Source of the DNA: Planctomycetota bacterium
GTDB taxonomy: Bacteria > Planctomycetota > UBA1135 > GCA-002686595
Direction: 5' to 3'
NCBI GenBank assembly: GCA_020638835.1
Contig: JACKHV010000006.1
Span: 62,001-126,000 of the forward strand
Length of the DNA: 64,000 nucleotides
The notes beneath the pieces are model-generated. The model worked only from the letters and a program-made list of their open reading frames with translations, was not told the DNA's origin and made no database searches. The translations under genes and the position numbers were made by a program. Shown in pieces: positions 32,237 to 43,690 of this stretch; within the stretch, counting starts at the first letter, position 1, and every line of letters starts with the position of its first letter.

Positions 32237-33550
32237 CTAGGAATCGATGGCTGCGAAGCTCTCCGCCAGGATGGCGAGCGCTTCGTCGATCTCCGCGGCG
32301 TTGACGGTCATCGGCGGCGAAATGCGCACGACGTTGCCGTACAAACCGCCCTTGCCGATGAGCAGTCCGCGCTGCTTCGTCGCTTCGAAGAGCGCGACGG
32401 TCGCGGTCGGGTTCGGGGTGCGGTCGCCGGCCGCCTCGTCGACGACCAGCTCGAGCGCCTGCATGAGTCCCATGCCGCGCACGTCGCCGATCAGCTTCGG
32501 GTGCCGCTTCTGCAGTTCGACGAGTCCCGCGCGCAGGCGTGCGCCTTGCTCCTCGCAGTTCGCCGGCAGGTCGTCGTCCTCGATCACGTCGAGCGTGGCG
32601 AGCGCGGCGGCGGAGGAGATCGGGTTGCCGCCGAAGGTCGAGATGGTGAGCTTCTTCAGCGAGTCGGCGATCTCGTCCGTCGCGATCGTGACGCCGAGCG
32701 GCATACCGTTCGCCACGCCCTTCGCCATCGTCATGATGTCGGGTTCGACGCCGTAGTGCTCGATGCCGAACATCTTCGTGCCCGTGCGGCCGAAGCCGGT
32801 CTGCACTTCGTCGCAGATGAACACGCCGCCGTGCTTGCGGACGATGTCGACGGCGATCTGGAAGTACTCCTTCGGCGGCGTGATGAAGCCGCCGACGCCT
32901 TGGATCGGCTCGGCGAGGAAGCCGGCGATGCGTCCGGTCGTCGTCGTCTGGATCAGTTCCTCGAGGTCGGTCGCGCACTTGACCTTGCAGCTCGGGTACT
33001 CGAGCCCGAGCGGGCAGCGGTAGCAGTACGGCGACATCGCGTGCTTGATGCCCGCGATCTGGCTGGGGACCGCGCGCCAGGGCGAATGCGCCGTGAGCGA
33101 CTGTGCGAGCATCGAGCGGCCCGAGTAGCCGTGGCGCAGAGCGATCAACTCCGTCGCGCCGGTGCAGACCTGCGCGAGCATCACGGCAGTCTCGTCCGCC
33201 TCCGTGCCCGAGCAGGTGAACATCGTCTTCGAGAGCTTGCCCGGCGTGATGCGAGCGATGCGCTCGGCGAGCTCGACGATCGGAACGGTGGGGTAGAGCG
33301 TCGAGACGTGGCCGAGCCGCGCCGCTTGCGCTTGGATCGCGCCGACGACGCGCGGTTCGCAGTGTCCGACCGAGACGGTCAGGATGCCGCCGAAGAAGTC
33401 GAGGTACTCGCGCCCGTCGAGGTCGCGCACGCGCAGGCCGGAGCCCGACTCGAGCACGACGGACTCGGCGTAGTAGTTGGCGACGGCGGGCAGCAGGTGC
33501 TTCGCGTGTCCGGCGCGGACGCCGGCGGAACTCTTGTGGTCGAGGGTCAT
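32237..33550 (-). CDS. Class III omega-aminotransferase (beta-alanine / 3-aminoisobutyrate type)
   Basis: 437 residues from ATG at 33550, which overlaps the dihydropyrimidinase stop (TGATG). PLP-dependent: SGTEADETAVMLA, DEVQTGFGRTGTKM near 245, and the PLP lysine in TISTFGGNP region (LKKLTISTFGGNPIS). An internal Cys-rich loop (YCYRCPLGLEYPSCKVKC) resembles that of the AGXT2-like family. In this operon it would move the amino group of beta-alanine or 3-aminoisobutyrate to a keto acid, giving a semialdehyde for the dehydrogenase at 35842. Confidence 0.92.
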   Translation of the reverse strand: MTLDHKSSAGVRAGHAKHLLPAVANYYAESVVLESGSGLRVRDLDGREYLDFFGGILTVSVGHCEPRVVGAIQAQAARLGHVSTLYPTVPIVELAERIARITPGKLSKTMFTCSGTEADETAVMLAQVCTGATELIALRHGYSGRSMLAQSLTAHSPWRAVPSQIAGIKHAMSPYCYRCPLGLEYPSCKVKCATDLEELIQTTTTGRIAGFLAEPIQGVGGFITPPKEYFQIAVDIVRKHGGVFICDEVQTGFGRTGTKMFGIEHYGVEPDIMTMAKGVANGMPLGVTIATDEIADSLKKLTISTFGGNPISSAAALATLDVIEDDDLPANCEEQGARLRAGLVELQKRHPKLIGDVRGMGLMQALELVVDEAAGDRTPNPTATVALFEATKQRGLLIGKGGLYGNVVRISPPMTVNAAEIDEALAILAESFAAIDS

Positions 33551-34920
33551 CAGAGGCTGCGCTTCAGGTAACGGCCGGCTCCACGCTCGGCCATGAGGTT
33601 GCCGCCGGAGTAGCGGAGCATGCCGTTCGAGAACACGTGCGACGGAGCGCCCTTCGTCTCGAAGCCTTCGAAGATGTTGCGGTCGCACTTGTGGTGGTGC
33701 GTCGACGCGGAGATCTTACCGGTCGCCGCGGGATCCCAGACGACGAGGTCCGCGTCGGCGCCGACCGTGATCGAGCCCTTCTGCGGGTAGAGGCCGAAGA
33801 TCTTCGCCGCGCGCGTCGAGGTGACGTCGACGAACTGTTGCAGGCTCAAGCGCCCCGCGAGTACGCCGTAGGTGTACATCAGCGCCAAGCGGTGTTCGAT
33901 GCCGGCCGCGCCGTTCGGGATCTTGCGGAAGTCGTCCTTGCCCATGTCCTTCTGGCCGACCTGGTTGAAGGGGCAGTGGTCGGTCGCGACGACTTGCAGC
34001 GCGCCGGACGCGAGCGCGGCCCACAGCGGTTCTTGGTGACCGCGCGGGCGGATCGGCGGCGACATGACGTAGGCGGCGCCCTCGAAGTTCGGCTTGTCGT
34101 AGACGGAGTCGTCGAGCAGCAAGTACTGCGGGCAGGTCTCGCCCATCACGTTCTGGCCGCGCGAGCGCGCTTCGATGATCGCGGCGGCGGCTTGTTGGCA
34201 GGTGACGTGGACGACGTAGAGCGGTTCCTTCGTCATGCGCGCGAGCATGATCGCGCGCGAGGTCGCTTCGCCTTCGAGCGGGGCGGGACGCGAAAGCGCG
34301 TGGTCCTTGGGCGTGTTCCGGCCCTCGGCCATCAAGCGGTCTTGCAAGTCGACGACCATGTCGCCGTGCTCCGCGTGCACCGTGGTCAGCGCGCCGAGCT
34401 CGCGCGCCGTGTTCATGATGTGGATCAGTTCGGGGTCGTCGACGCCGATCGCGCCGCGGTACGCCATGAAGGTCTTGAAGGACGGGATGCCTTCTTCCTG
34501 CACGCAGCGGCGCATCCACTCGGCCGTTTGGTCGCCCCACCAAGTGACCGCCATGTGGAAGGCATAGTCCGACGCGGACTTCGCGGCCTTGTCGTGCCAG
34601 GCGGCGAGCGCCTCCATCAAGTCTTCGTTCCGCGCGGGGATCACGAAGTCGATGATCGACGTCGTGCCGCCGGCGAGTCCGGCCGCGGTGCCGGTCTCGA
34701 AGTCGTCCGCGCTGACGGTGCCCATGAAGGGCAGTTCCATGTGCACGTGCGGGTCGAGCCCGCCGGGGAAGACGTACTGGCCGGACGCGTCGACGATCGT
34801 GTCACCGTTCGCCTCGAGCATCGGGCCGAGCTCGACGATCTTGCCGCCGGCGAGGCGCACGTCGCCTCGGTACTCGTCGAGCGCAGTGACGATCGTTCCG
34901 TTCTTGATCAGCGTTCCCAT
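33550..34920 (-). CDS. hydA: Dihydropyrimidinase (D-hydantoinase)
   Basis: 456 residues. A binuclear metal amidohydrolase that opens the dihydropyrimidine ring to N-carbamoyl amino acid. Motifs: GLDPHVHMELPFMG near 55-68, PSFKTFMAYRG with the carboxylated Lys near 149, TVHAEHGD near 180, VVHVTCQ near 236 and ATDHCPF near 313. AGAGGAGAG precedes the ATG at 34920. Adjacent ureidopropionase and PreA genes fix the pathway. In E. coli a related hydantoinase sits in the purine cluster, so it may serve both routes. Confidence 0.95.
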   Translation of the reverse strand: MGTLIKNGTIVTALDEYRGDVRLAGGKIVELGPMLEANGDTIVDASGQYVFPGGLDPHVHMELPFMGTVSADDFETGTAAGLAGGTTSIIDFVIPARNEDLMEALAAWHDKAAKSASDYAFHMAVTWWGDQTAEWMRRCVQEEGIPSFKTFMAYRGAIGVDDPELIHIMNTARELGALTTVHAEHGDMVVDLQDRLMAEGRNTPKDHALSRPAPLEGEATSRAIMLARMTKEPLYVVHVTCQQAAAAIIEARSRGQNVMGETCPQYLLLDDSVYDKPNFEGAAYVMSPPIRPRGHQEPLWAALASGALQVVATDHCPFNQVGQKDMGKDDFRKIPNGAAGIEHRLALMYTYGVLAGRLSLQQFVDVTSTRAAKIFGLYPQKGSITVGADADLVVWDPAATGKISASTHHHKCDRNIFEGFETKGAPSHVFSNGMLRYSGGNLMAERGAGRYLKRSL

Positions 34921-34933
34921 GACTCTCCTCTCG

Positions 34934-35806
34934 CTAGGGCAGCAGCTCGCACATGTCGTCGTAGGTCTCGGGGCGACGGTCGCGGTAGAACTGCCAGGTG
35001 CGGCGCACTTCTTCGATCATGTCGAGGTTCAGGTCGGCCACGACCAGCTCGTCCCGGTCCTCGCTCGCTTCGGCGAGGATCTGTCCGCGCGGGTCGACGA
35101 AGTAGCTCGTGCCGTAGAACTTGCCGATGTTCCACGGCCCCTCCGAGCCGACGCGGTTCGAGCAACCCATGAAGTAGCCGTTCGCCACGGCGTGCGCGGG
35201 CTGCTCGAGCTTCCACAAGTACTGTGACAGGCCGGCGACCGTCGCCGACGGGTTGAACACGATCTCGGCGCCGTTCAGTCCGAGCAGGCGCGCGCCTTCG
35301 GGGAAGTGGCGGTCGTAGCAGATGTACACGCCGACCTTCGCGTAGCGCGTCTCGAAGACCGGGTAGCCGAGGTTGCCGGGCTTGAAGAAGTACTTCTCCC
35401 AGAAGCCCGAGGTGTGCGGGATGTGGTTCTTGCGGTACTTGCCGAGGTAGCTGCCGTCGGCGTCGATCACGGCCGCGGTGTTGTAGTAGACGCCCGCGGA
35501 CTCACGCTCGTAGACCGGCACGACGATGACCATCTCGTACTTCTTCGCGTACTGCGCCATCAGCGAGGTCATCGGTCCGGGCACGGGTTCGGCCGCGTCG
35601 TACCAGCGTTGGTCCTGGCTCGGGCAGAAGTACGGGCCGTTGAAGATCTCCTGCAGGCAGAGAATTTGCACTCCGCGCTTCCCGGCTTCGTCGATGAACG
35701 GGAGGTGCCGGTCGAGCATCGCCTTCTGGATCTCGGCGACGGGGCGCTGCTCGTCGTTGATCGGGTTCGAGCACTGGATCAGGCCGCAGCGGACGTTTCT
35801 AGTCAT
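34934..35806 (-). CDS. Beta-ureidopropionase / N-carbamoyl-beta-alanine amidohydrolase
   Basis: 290 residues, nitrilase superfamily. The catalytic triad is visible: Glu in LQEIFNGPYF (about 53), Lys in YRKNHIP (about 126), Cys in ICYDRHFPE (about 163). It would release ammonia and CO2 from N-carbamoyl-beta-alanine (from uracil) or N-carbamoyl-3-aminoisobutyrate (from thymine). It lies 14 bases after the dihydropyrimidinase start region in the same operon order. N-carbamoylputrescine amidases look similar, but the context favours the pyrimidine step. Confidence 0.92.
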   Translation of the reverse strand: MTRNVRCGLIQCSNPINDEQRPVAEIQKAMLDRHLPFIDEAGKRGVQILCLQEIFNGPYFCPSQDQRWYDAAEPVPGPMTSLMAQYAKKYEMVIVVPVYERESAGVYYNTAAVIDADGSYLGKYRKNHIPHTSGFWEKYFFKPGNLGYPVFETRYAKVGVYICYDRHFPEGARLLGLNGAEIVFNPSATVAGLSQYLWKLEQPAHAVANGYFMGCSNRVGSEGPWNIGKFYGTSYFVDPRGQILAEASEDRDELVVADLNLDMIEEVRRTWQFYRDRRPETYDDMCELLP

Positions 35807-35841
35807 CGTTCGTTCTCTGTCGTTGTCGCGGGTTCAGCGCG

Positions 35842-37278
35842 TTACCAGCGCGAGATGACGACCTTGCGGTCGGTGTAGAAGTCGTACGCCTCGCGTCCGT
35901 GCGCCTTGAGGTCGCCGAAGAAGGAACCCTTCGCGCCGCCGAAGCCGAAGAACGCCATCGGCGCCGCGACGCCGATGTTGACGCCGGCCATCGACGCGTC
36001 GACCTCGTACTGGAAGGTGCGGGCCGCCTTGCCGGAGGTCGTGAAGATCGAGCTCGCGTTGGCGAGCGGGTGGCGCTTCGCGACGGTCAGCGCTTCGTCG
36101 AGGTCCTTCACGCGCGAGATCGACAGCACGGGGCCGAAGATCTCCTCGCGCGCGATCGTCATCTCGGGCGTGACTTCGTCGAACAGGCAGGGGCCGACGA
36201 AGAAGCCTTTCGCGGGCAAGTCGCCGTCGCGGCCGTCGAGGATCAGCTTCGCGCCTTCGTCGACGCCCTTCTGGATCAAGCCGAGCACGCGTTGCTTGTG
36301 CGCCGCGGAGATCAGCGGCCCCATGTCGATGCCGGGCTGCGATCCGTCGCCGACGGTGATCTTCTTCATGCGTGCCAGCAGGCCGTCGCGCACTTCGTCG
36401 TGGCAGTCGCCGACGGTCAGCACGACGCTGGCGGCCAGGCAGCGCTCGCCGCAGCAGCCGAAGGCGGACGCCGTGATCGCGTCGAGCGTGTAGTCCATGT
36501 CTGCGTCGGGCATCACGACGATGAAGTTCTTCGCGCCGCCCAGCGCTTGCACGCGCTTGCCCTGCTGCGCGGAGCTGCGGTAGACGATCTCCGCGACGGG
36601 GGAGGAACCGACGAAGGACACGCCCTTGATGATCGGGTGCGTCACGATCGCTTCTACCGCTTCGCGACCGCCGTGCACCATGTTCAGCACGCCGGGCGGG
36701 AAGCCGCAGTCCTGGATCAGCTCGAAGATCAGCTTCGTGCTGAGCGGGACCTGTTCCGACGGCTTGACGATGAAGCTGTTGCCGCACGCGACCGCGAAGG
36801 GGAAGAACCACAGCGGGACCATCGCGGGGAAGTTGAACGGCGCGATGCAGGCGAAGACACCGAGCGGTTGGCGCAGCGACATGCAGTCCACGCCGCGCGC
36901 GACGTCCTCGAGCGCCTGACCCATCATCAAGCTGGGCGAGCCGATCGCGACCTCGACCATCTGGATGCCGCGCCGCACGCTGCCCATCGCTTCTTCGAGG
37001 TTCTTGCCGTTCTCGCGCGTGACGGTCGCCGCGAGTTCCTTCGCGTGCCGCTCCATCAGCTGCTTCAGCTCGTAGAGCGGCTGGACGCGGTCGACGACGG
37101 GCGTCCGACGCCAGCCGTCGAAGGCCACTTGCCCCGCGCGCGCCGCGGCGTCGATCTCCGCGTCACCGCACAGCGGGACCTCGGCCAGCACTTCTTCCGT
37201 CGCGGGATTCAGGACGTCGAGGGACGCGGCGGCTTCGGCCTTCGTCCACTGACCGTTGATGTAGTTGTCGAGTCGCAT
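35842..37278 (-). CDS. mmsA: Methylmalonate-semialdehyde dehydrogenase, CoA-acylating
   Basis: 478 residues from ATG at 37278, with TGGAG upstream. Aldehyde dehydrogenase fold: PFNFPAMVPLWFFPFAVACGN, VGSSPVAEIVY, ALGGAKNF and the active-site Cys in CCGERCLAAS near 282. The two-Cys-rich ERCLAAS context and the PFNFP motif are typical of MmsA, which uses CoA instead of water. It would take methylmalonate or malonate semialdehyde, the last products of thymine and uracil breakdown, to propionyl- or acetyl-CoA. It is first in the leftward operon and divergent from the Mo-hydroxylase genes. Confidence 0.93.
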   Translation of the reverse strand: MRLDNYINGQWTKAEAAASLDVLNPATEEVLAEVPLCGDAEIDAAARAGQVAFDGWRRTPVVDRVQPLYELKQLMERHAKELAATVTRENGKNLEEAMGSVRRGIQMVEVAIGSPSLMMGQALEDVARGVDCMSLRQPLGVFACIAPFNFPAMVPLWFFPFAVACGNSFIVKPSEQVPLSTKLIFELIQDCGFPPGVLNMVHGGREAVEAIVTHPIIKGVSFVGSSPVAEIVYRSSAQQGKRVQALGGAKNFIVVMPDADMDYTLDAITASAFGCCGERCLAASVVLTVGDCHDEVRDGLLARMKKITVGDGSQPGIDMGPLISAAHKQRVLGLIQKGVDEGAKLILDGRDGDLPAKGFFVGPCLFDEVTPEMTIAREEIFGPVLSISRVKDLDEALTVAKRHPLANASSIFTTSGKAARTFQYEVDASMAGVNIGVAAPMAFFGFGGAKGSFFGDLKAHGREAYDFYTDRKVVISRW

Positions 37279-37318
37279 GGGGTCTCCAGAGAGCGGGGCC
37301 TTCAGCATAGCGAGCGGG

Positions 37319-37461
37319 GATTCGTACCGTGCCGCACAACTTGTTGTCGCCGACCCGCAAGCGAGTGCCGCACAGCGCCGAGACCCGCGTTGCGGGTCTC
37401 GGCGCTGTGCGGCACTCGCTTGCGGGTCGGCGACAACAAGTTGTGCGGCACGGTACGAATC
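37319..37461. repeat. Palindromic element 3, perfect 70-bp arms, in the divergent promoter region
   Basis: Arms 37319-37388 and 37392-37461 are perfectly complementary over all 70 bases with a three-base loop (GTT). The outer end GATTCGTACCGTGCCG resembles GAGAAGTACGGTACCG of elements 1 and 2 (GTAC[GC]GT[AG]CCG). The element fills 143 of the 205 bases between the divergent starts at 37278 and 37484, so promoters for both operons must lie around or within it. Both arms are free of stops in one frame on each strand. Confidence 0.95.
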
Positions 37462-37483
37462 GGCAGGCTGGTCCATCCCACGC

Positions 37484-39736
37484 ATGGCACTCTCTTCCCC
37501 GCTCTCTCCCCTCGGTCAGAGCCCTCCCCGTCCCGACGGACCGGGGAAGGTCACGGGGGCGACGCGCTACCTCGACGACCTCGAGGTCCCCGGCGTCTGG
37601 TACGGCGCGACAGTGCGCTCGAAGGTCGCGGCCGGTCGCATCCGGCGCGTCGACGGCGATGCGGCGCGCGCGCTGGGCGCGGTCGTGGTCACCGCGGCGG
37701 ACCTGCCCGGTCCGAACGTGCTGAAGGTGATCGCCGAGGACTGGCCGGTGCTCGCGGCGGAGCGCGTCGAACACGTCGCGCAGCCGATCGCGCTCGTCGC
37801 CGCGCCGACGCGTGAGCTGGCGCGGCGCGCGGCCGCAGCGGTCGTCGTCGAAGTCGACGCGGAACCCGCGGTGTTCGAGACGACGGACCCGGCGACCACC
37901 CTGCCGTCGGGCCGCGACCGCGTCCTCGCGAGCTGCCGGTCCGCGCGCGGCGATGCGTCCGGCGCGCTCGCCAATCCGGCCGTGGTGGTCGTCGAAGGCG
38001 TCTATTCGACGGGGCACCAGGAACACGTCTACATCGAACCGCAGGGCGCGCTCGCCATCCCCGACCGCGAAGGGCACTTCGAGGTCATCGGCTCGATCCA
38101 GTGTCCTTATTACGTGCACGGCGCGTTGGAGCACCTCTTCGGCCCCGGCTCCGTGCGCGTGCGCCAGGCGCCCACCGGCGGCGGCTTCGGCGGCAAGGAG
38201 GAGTTTCCCGACATGCTCTGCGCGCACGTCGCGCTGCTCGCGCGTGCTTCGGGGCATCCGGTCAAGATCGTCTACGAGCGCAGCGAGGACATCAACGGGA
38301 CCACGAAGCGCCACCCCTCCCGCGTTCGCGTGCGGACGGGTCACGCGCCCGACGGCACCCTGCTCGCGGTCGAGATCGACGCGGTGCTGGACGGCGGCGC
38401 GTTCATCACGCTCTCGCCAGTCGTGCTCTCGCGCGCCGTGCTGCACGCCGCGGGTCCCTATCGCTGCGAGAACGTCACCATCGAAGGGCGCGCGCTCGCG
38501 ACGAATACCGCGCCGAACGGGGCTTTTCGGGGATTCGGAGCCCCGCAGACGCAGTTCGCCATGGAACGCCACATGGACCGCGCCGCGCGCGCGCTGGGCC
38601 TCGACCCGCTGACGATCCGCGCGCGCAACGCGTACCGCCCGGGCGACGTGACGCCGACCGGTCAGGTGCTCGGCGACGACACCTCCGCGCTCGAGTGTCT
38701 GCGCGTCGCGGCCGAGCGCGCCGACTTCCTGCGGCGCTGGACGCTGCACGAACGCGCGCGCGCCGCCTTCCACCTGCGCGGCCTTCCAGCGCCGGGCATC
38801 GGCCTCTCGCTGTTCTGGCACGGCACCGGATTCACCGGCAACGGCGAGCGCAAGATGCGATCGCCCGTGCGGCTCGCGCTGCTCGCCGACGGGGCCGTCG
38901 AGATCCGCGTCGCGGCGACGGACTTCGGGCAGGGCACCGAAGTCGTGCTCGCGCAGATCGTCGCCGACGCGCTCGGGTGCGAGCTCGCGCGCGTGCGCTT
39001 CGCCGAACCCGACACCGACCGCGTCCCCGACTCCGGACCGACGGTCGCGTCGCGCACCGTCAGCGTCGTCGGCAGTGCGCTCTTCGAGGCCGGCCAACTA
39101 CTCGCGAACGAACTCGCGCGCGCCGGCGGCGTCGTCGCGGACCTGCTCGCCGGTCAGGATGAGCTTGTCGTCGAGGCACACTACGAACCGGATCCGACCA
39201 CCGACTTCGACGAAGCGACCTACCAGGGCACGGCCTACGCCGCGTACGGCTACGGCTGCGACGTCGTCGAGGTCGAGGTCTGCCCCGACAGCTTGGCGAC
39301 CACCGTGCAACGCGCGCTCTTCGTCGCCGACGTCGGTCACGCGATCCACCCCGTGCTCTGCGCGGGGCAGCTCGAAGGCGGCGCGCTGCAGGCGATCGGC
39401 CAAGGCACGATCGAGGAGATGAGGCTCGAGAACGGGCGCTATCTGCAGGATCGCTTGACGAGCTACTTGATCCCGACCGCGCAGGACGCACCGGACATGG
39501 AGACGATCCTGCTCGAGCATCCGTCCACGATGGGGCCCGCCGGCGCGAAGGGCGTGGGCGAGCTCCCGGCCGACGGCGGCGCGCCCGCGGTGATCGCGGC
39601 GATCGAGAACGCGACCGGAATCGCCTGCGGCGACGCGCCCGCCACCGCCGAGCGTCTGCTCGCCGACCTGCTCGCGGGTCACGTCGTGCCGGGCGGCTCG
39701 TCCGTCGATCCCTTCGGCCTGGAGCTCGCGCGATGA
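37484..39736 (+). CDS. Xanthine dehydrogenase-family molybdenum-binding subunit
   Basis: 750 residues from ATG at 37484. It carries the Mo-pterin domains of the xanthine oxidase family: PTGGGFGGKEEFPD near 230, APNGAFRGFGAPQTQF near 345 (substrate Arg region), and GPAGAKGVGELP with the active-site Glu near 690. The first gene of the rightward operon, followed with ATGA overlap by its [2Fe-2S] and FAD subunits. The substrate may be hypoxanthine, xanthine or another purine; a N-heterocycle is possible. It requires molybdenum cofactor, whose first enzyme is encoded at 21275. Confidence 0.92.
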   Translation: MALSSPLSPLGQSPPRPDGPGKVTGATRYLDDLEVPGVWYGATVRSKVAAGRIRRVDGDAARALGAVVVTAADLPGPNVLKVIAEDWPVLAAERVEHVAQPIALVAAPTRELARRAAAAVVVEVDAEPAVFETTDPATTLPSGRDRVLASCRSARGDASGALANPAVVVVEGVYSTGHQEHVYIEPQGALAIPDREGHFEVIGSIQCPYYVHGALEHLFGPGSVRVRQAPTGGGFGGKEEFPDMLCAHVALLARASGHPVKIVYERSEDINGTTKRHPSRVRVRTGHAPDGTLLAVEIDAVLDGGAFITLSPVVLSRAVLHAAGPYRCENVTIEGRALATNTAPNGAFRGFGAPQTQFAMERHMDRAARALGLDPLTIRARNAYRPGDVTPTGQVLGDDTSALECLRVAAERADFLRRWTLHERARAAFHLRGLPAPGIGLSLFWHGTGFTGNGERKMRSPVRLALLADGAVEIRVAATDFGQGTEVVLAQIVADALGCELARVRFAEPDTDRVPDSGPTVASRTVSVVGSALFEAGQLLANELARAGGVVADLLAGQDELVVEAHYEPDPTTDFDEATYQGTAYAAYGYGCDVVEVEVCPDSLATTVQRALFVADVGHAIHPVLCAGQLEGGALQAIGQGTIEEMRLENGRYLQDRLTSYLIPTAQDAPDMETILLEHPSTMGPAGAKGVGELPADGGAPAVIAAIENATGIACGDAPATAERLLADLLAGHVVPGGSSVDPFGLELAR

Positions 39737-40203
39737 CGACCTGGAACGTCCGCGTGAACGGCCGCGAGGTCTCGGTCGAAGCGCCGCCGATGGCGCGCGT
39801 GCTCGACGTGCTGCGCGAGAGCCTCGGCTTGACCGGCTCGAAGGAAGGCTGCGGCGAAGGTGAGTGCGGCTCGTGCACCGTCTTGCTCGACGGTCGGCCG
39901 ACCTGCGCGTGCCTCGTCCCGATCTTCCAGGTCGAGGGGCGCGAGCTGTGCACGGTCGAAGGCGTCGCGGGGACCGAACTCGACCCGCTCCAGCGCGTGA
40001 TGATCGAAGCCGGCGGCGTGCAGTGCGGCGCGTGCACGCCCGGGATCGTCGTCAGCCTGCGCGCGCTGCTCGACCGCGATCCGCGGCCGACGCGCGCGGC
40101 GGTGCGCGAGTCGATCGCCGGCAACTTGTGCCGCTGCACGGGCTACGAGCGCATCCTGCGTGCGGTGGAGGAGCTGGTCGGCAGCGAGGAGGCGGACGCG
40201 TGA
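39733..40203 (+). CDS. Xanthine dehydrogenase-family [2Fe-2S] subunit
   Basis: 156 residues. Two clusters: the N-terminal plant-type site CGEGECGSCTV near 47-55 with a later Cys at about 67, and the C-terminal site CGACTPG / CRCTGY near 102-140. This is the full standard length of the CoxS/XdhC small subunit. It passes electrons from the molybdenum subunit to the FAD subunit. Start overlaps the previous stop (ATGA). Confidence 0.95.
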   Translation: MTTWNVRVNGREVSVEAPPMARVLDVLRESLGLTGSKEGCGEGECGSCTVLLDGRPTCACLVPIFQVEGRELCTVEGVAGTELDPLQRVMIEAGGVQCGACTPGIVVSLRALLDRDPRPTRAAVRESIAGNLCRCTGYERILRAVEELVGSEEADA

Positions 40204-41044
40204 CGGTCGCCCTTCGCCCCACATCGCTCTCTGAAGCGCTCGACGCCCTCGGCGCGAACGGCGCGGTCGCCGTCGCCGGCTGTACCGATTTGATGGTCGT
40301 CGACCACGCCCCGGCGCGAGCACACGCGACCGTCGTCGACTTGTCGCGCTTGCCGGAACTGCGCGGCGTCCGCGAAGACTCGGGCGGCTTGTGGATCGGC
40401 GCGGCGACGACCTTCGCGGAGTTGCGCGAGTCGAAGCTCGTGCGCGAGCGATTCCCGATCGTCGCCGAGATGGCGGGCACGATCGGCGCGCTGCAGATCC
40501 AGAACCGCGCGACGGTCGGCGGCAACATCGCGAACGCCTCGCCCGCCGGCGACTCGCTGCCGGTCTGGATGGCGCTCGACGCCGAGGTGGAGATCGCCGG
40601 ACGCTCGGGCTCCCGCCGCGTGCCGTACGACGAGATGCACCGGGCGTACCGCGAGACGGCGCTCGCACCCGGCGAACTGATCGTCGGCCTGCGCCTGCCC
40701 GCCGCGGACGAAGCGCTCGAACAACGCTTCCGCAAGGTCGGGACGCGCGCGGCCCAGGCGATCTCGAAGGTCGTCGTCGCCCTGGCGGCGCGCGTGCACG
40801 GCGACGAGCTGCATGGGCTGCGCATCGCGGCCGGCTCCGTCGCCCCGACCCCGGTGCGCCTGCGCGCCGCGGAAGCGCTCGTCGAAGGACAGCCGCTCAC
40901 GCCCGACCTCGCCGCCGCCGCCGGCCTCGCCGCCGCGCGCGAAGTCACGCCGATCGACGACGTGCGCTCGACCGCCGACTACCGGCGCTTCGTGCTCGCG
41001 CGCACCGTGCGGCGTATGCTGCTCGCATGTCAGGGGGGCGAAGC

Positions 41045-41048
<4 letters not shown>
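40200..41048 (+). CDS. Xanthine dehydrogenase-family FAD-binding subunit
   Basis: 282 residues from GTG at 40200, overlapping the previous stop. Family motifs are AVAGCTDLMV near 20, QIQNRATVGGNIANASPAGD near 100-120 and RFRKVGTRAAQAI near 180. It accepts electrons from the [2Fe-2S] subunit and passes them to NAD or another acceptor. E. coli YgfM, the FAD protein of the ygfK-ssnA-ygfM-xdhD cluster, belongs to the same family, so this may serve both the three-subunit and the following fused enzyme. Confidence 0.93.

Positions 41049-43686
<2,638 letters not shown>

Positions 43687-43690
<4 letters not shown>

Noticed and set aside
37265..37483. Open frames through palindrome 3 that would extend the dehydrogenase and hydroxylase N-termini
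   Set aside because: The extra residues come from the palindrome arms and are the same in both directions; the family N-termini begin at 37278 and 37484.
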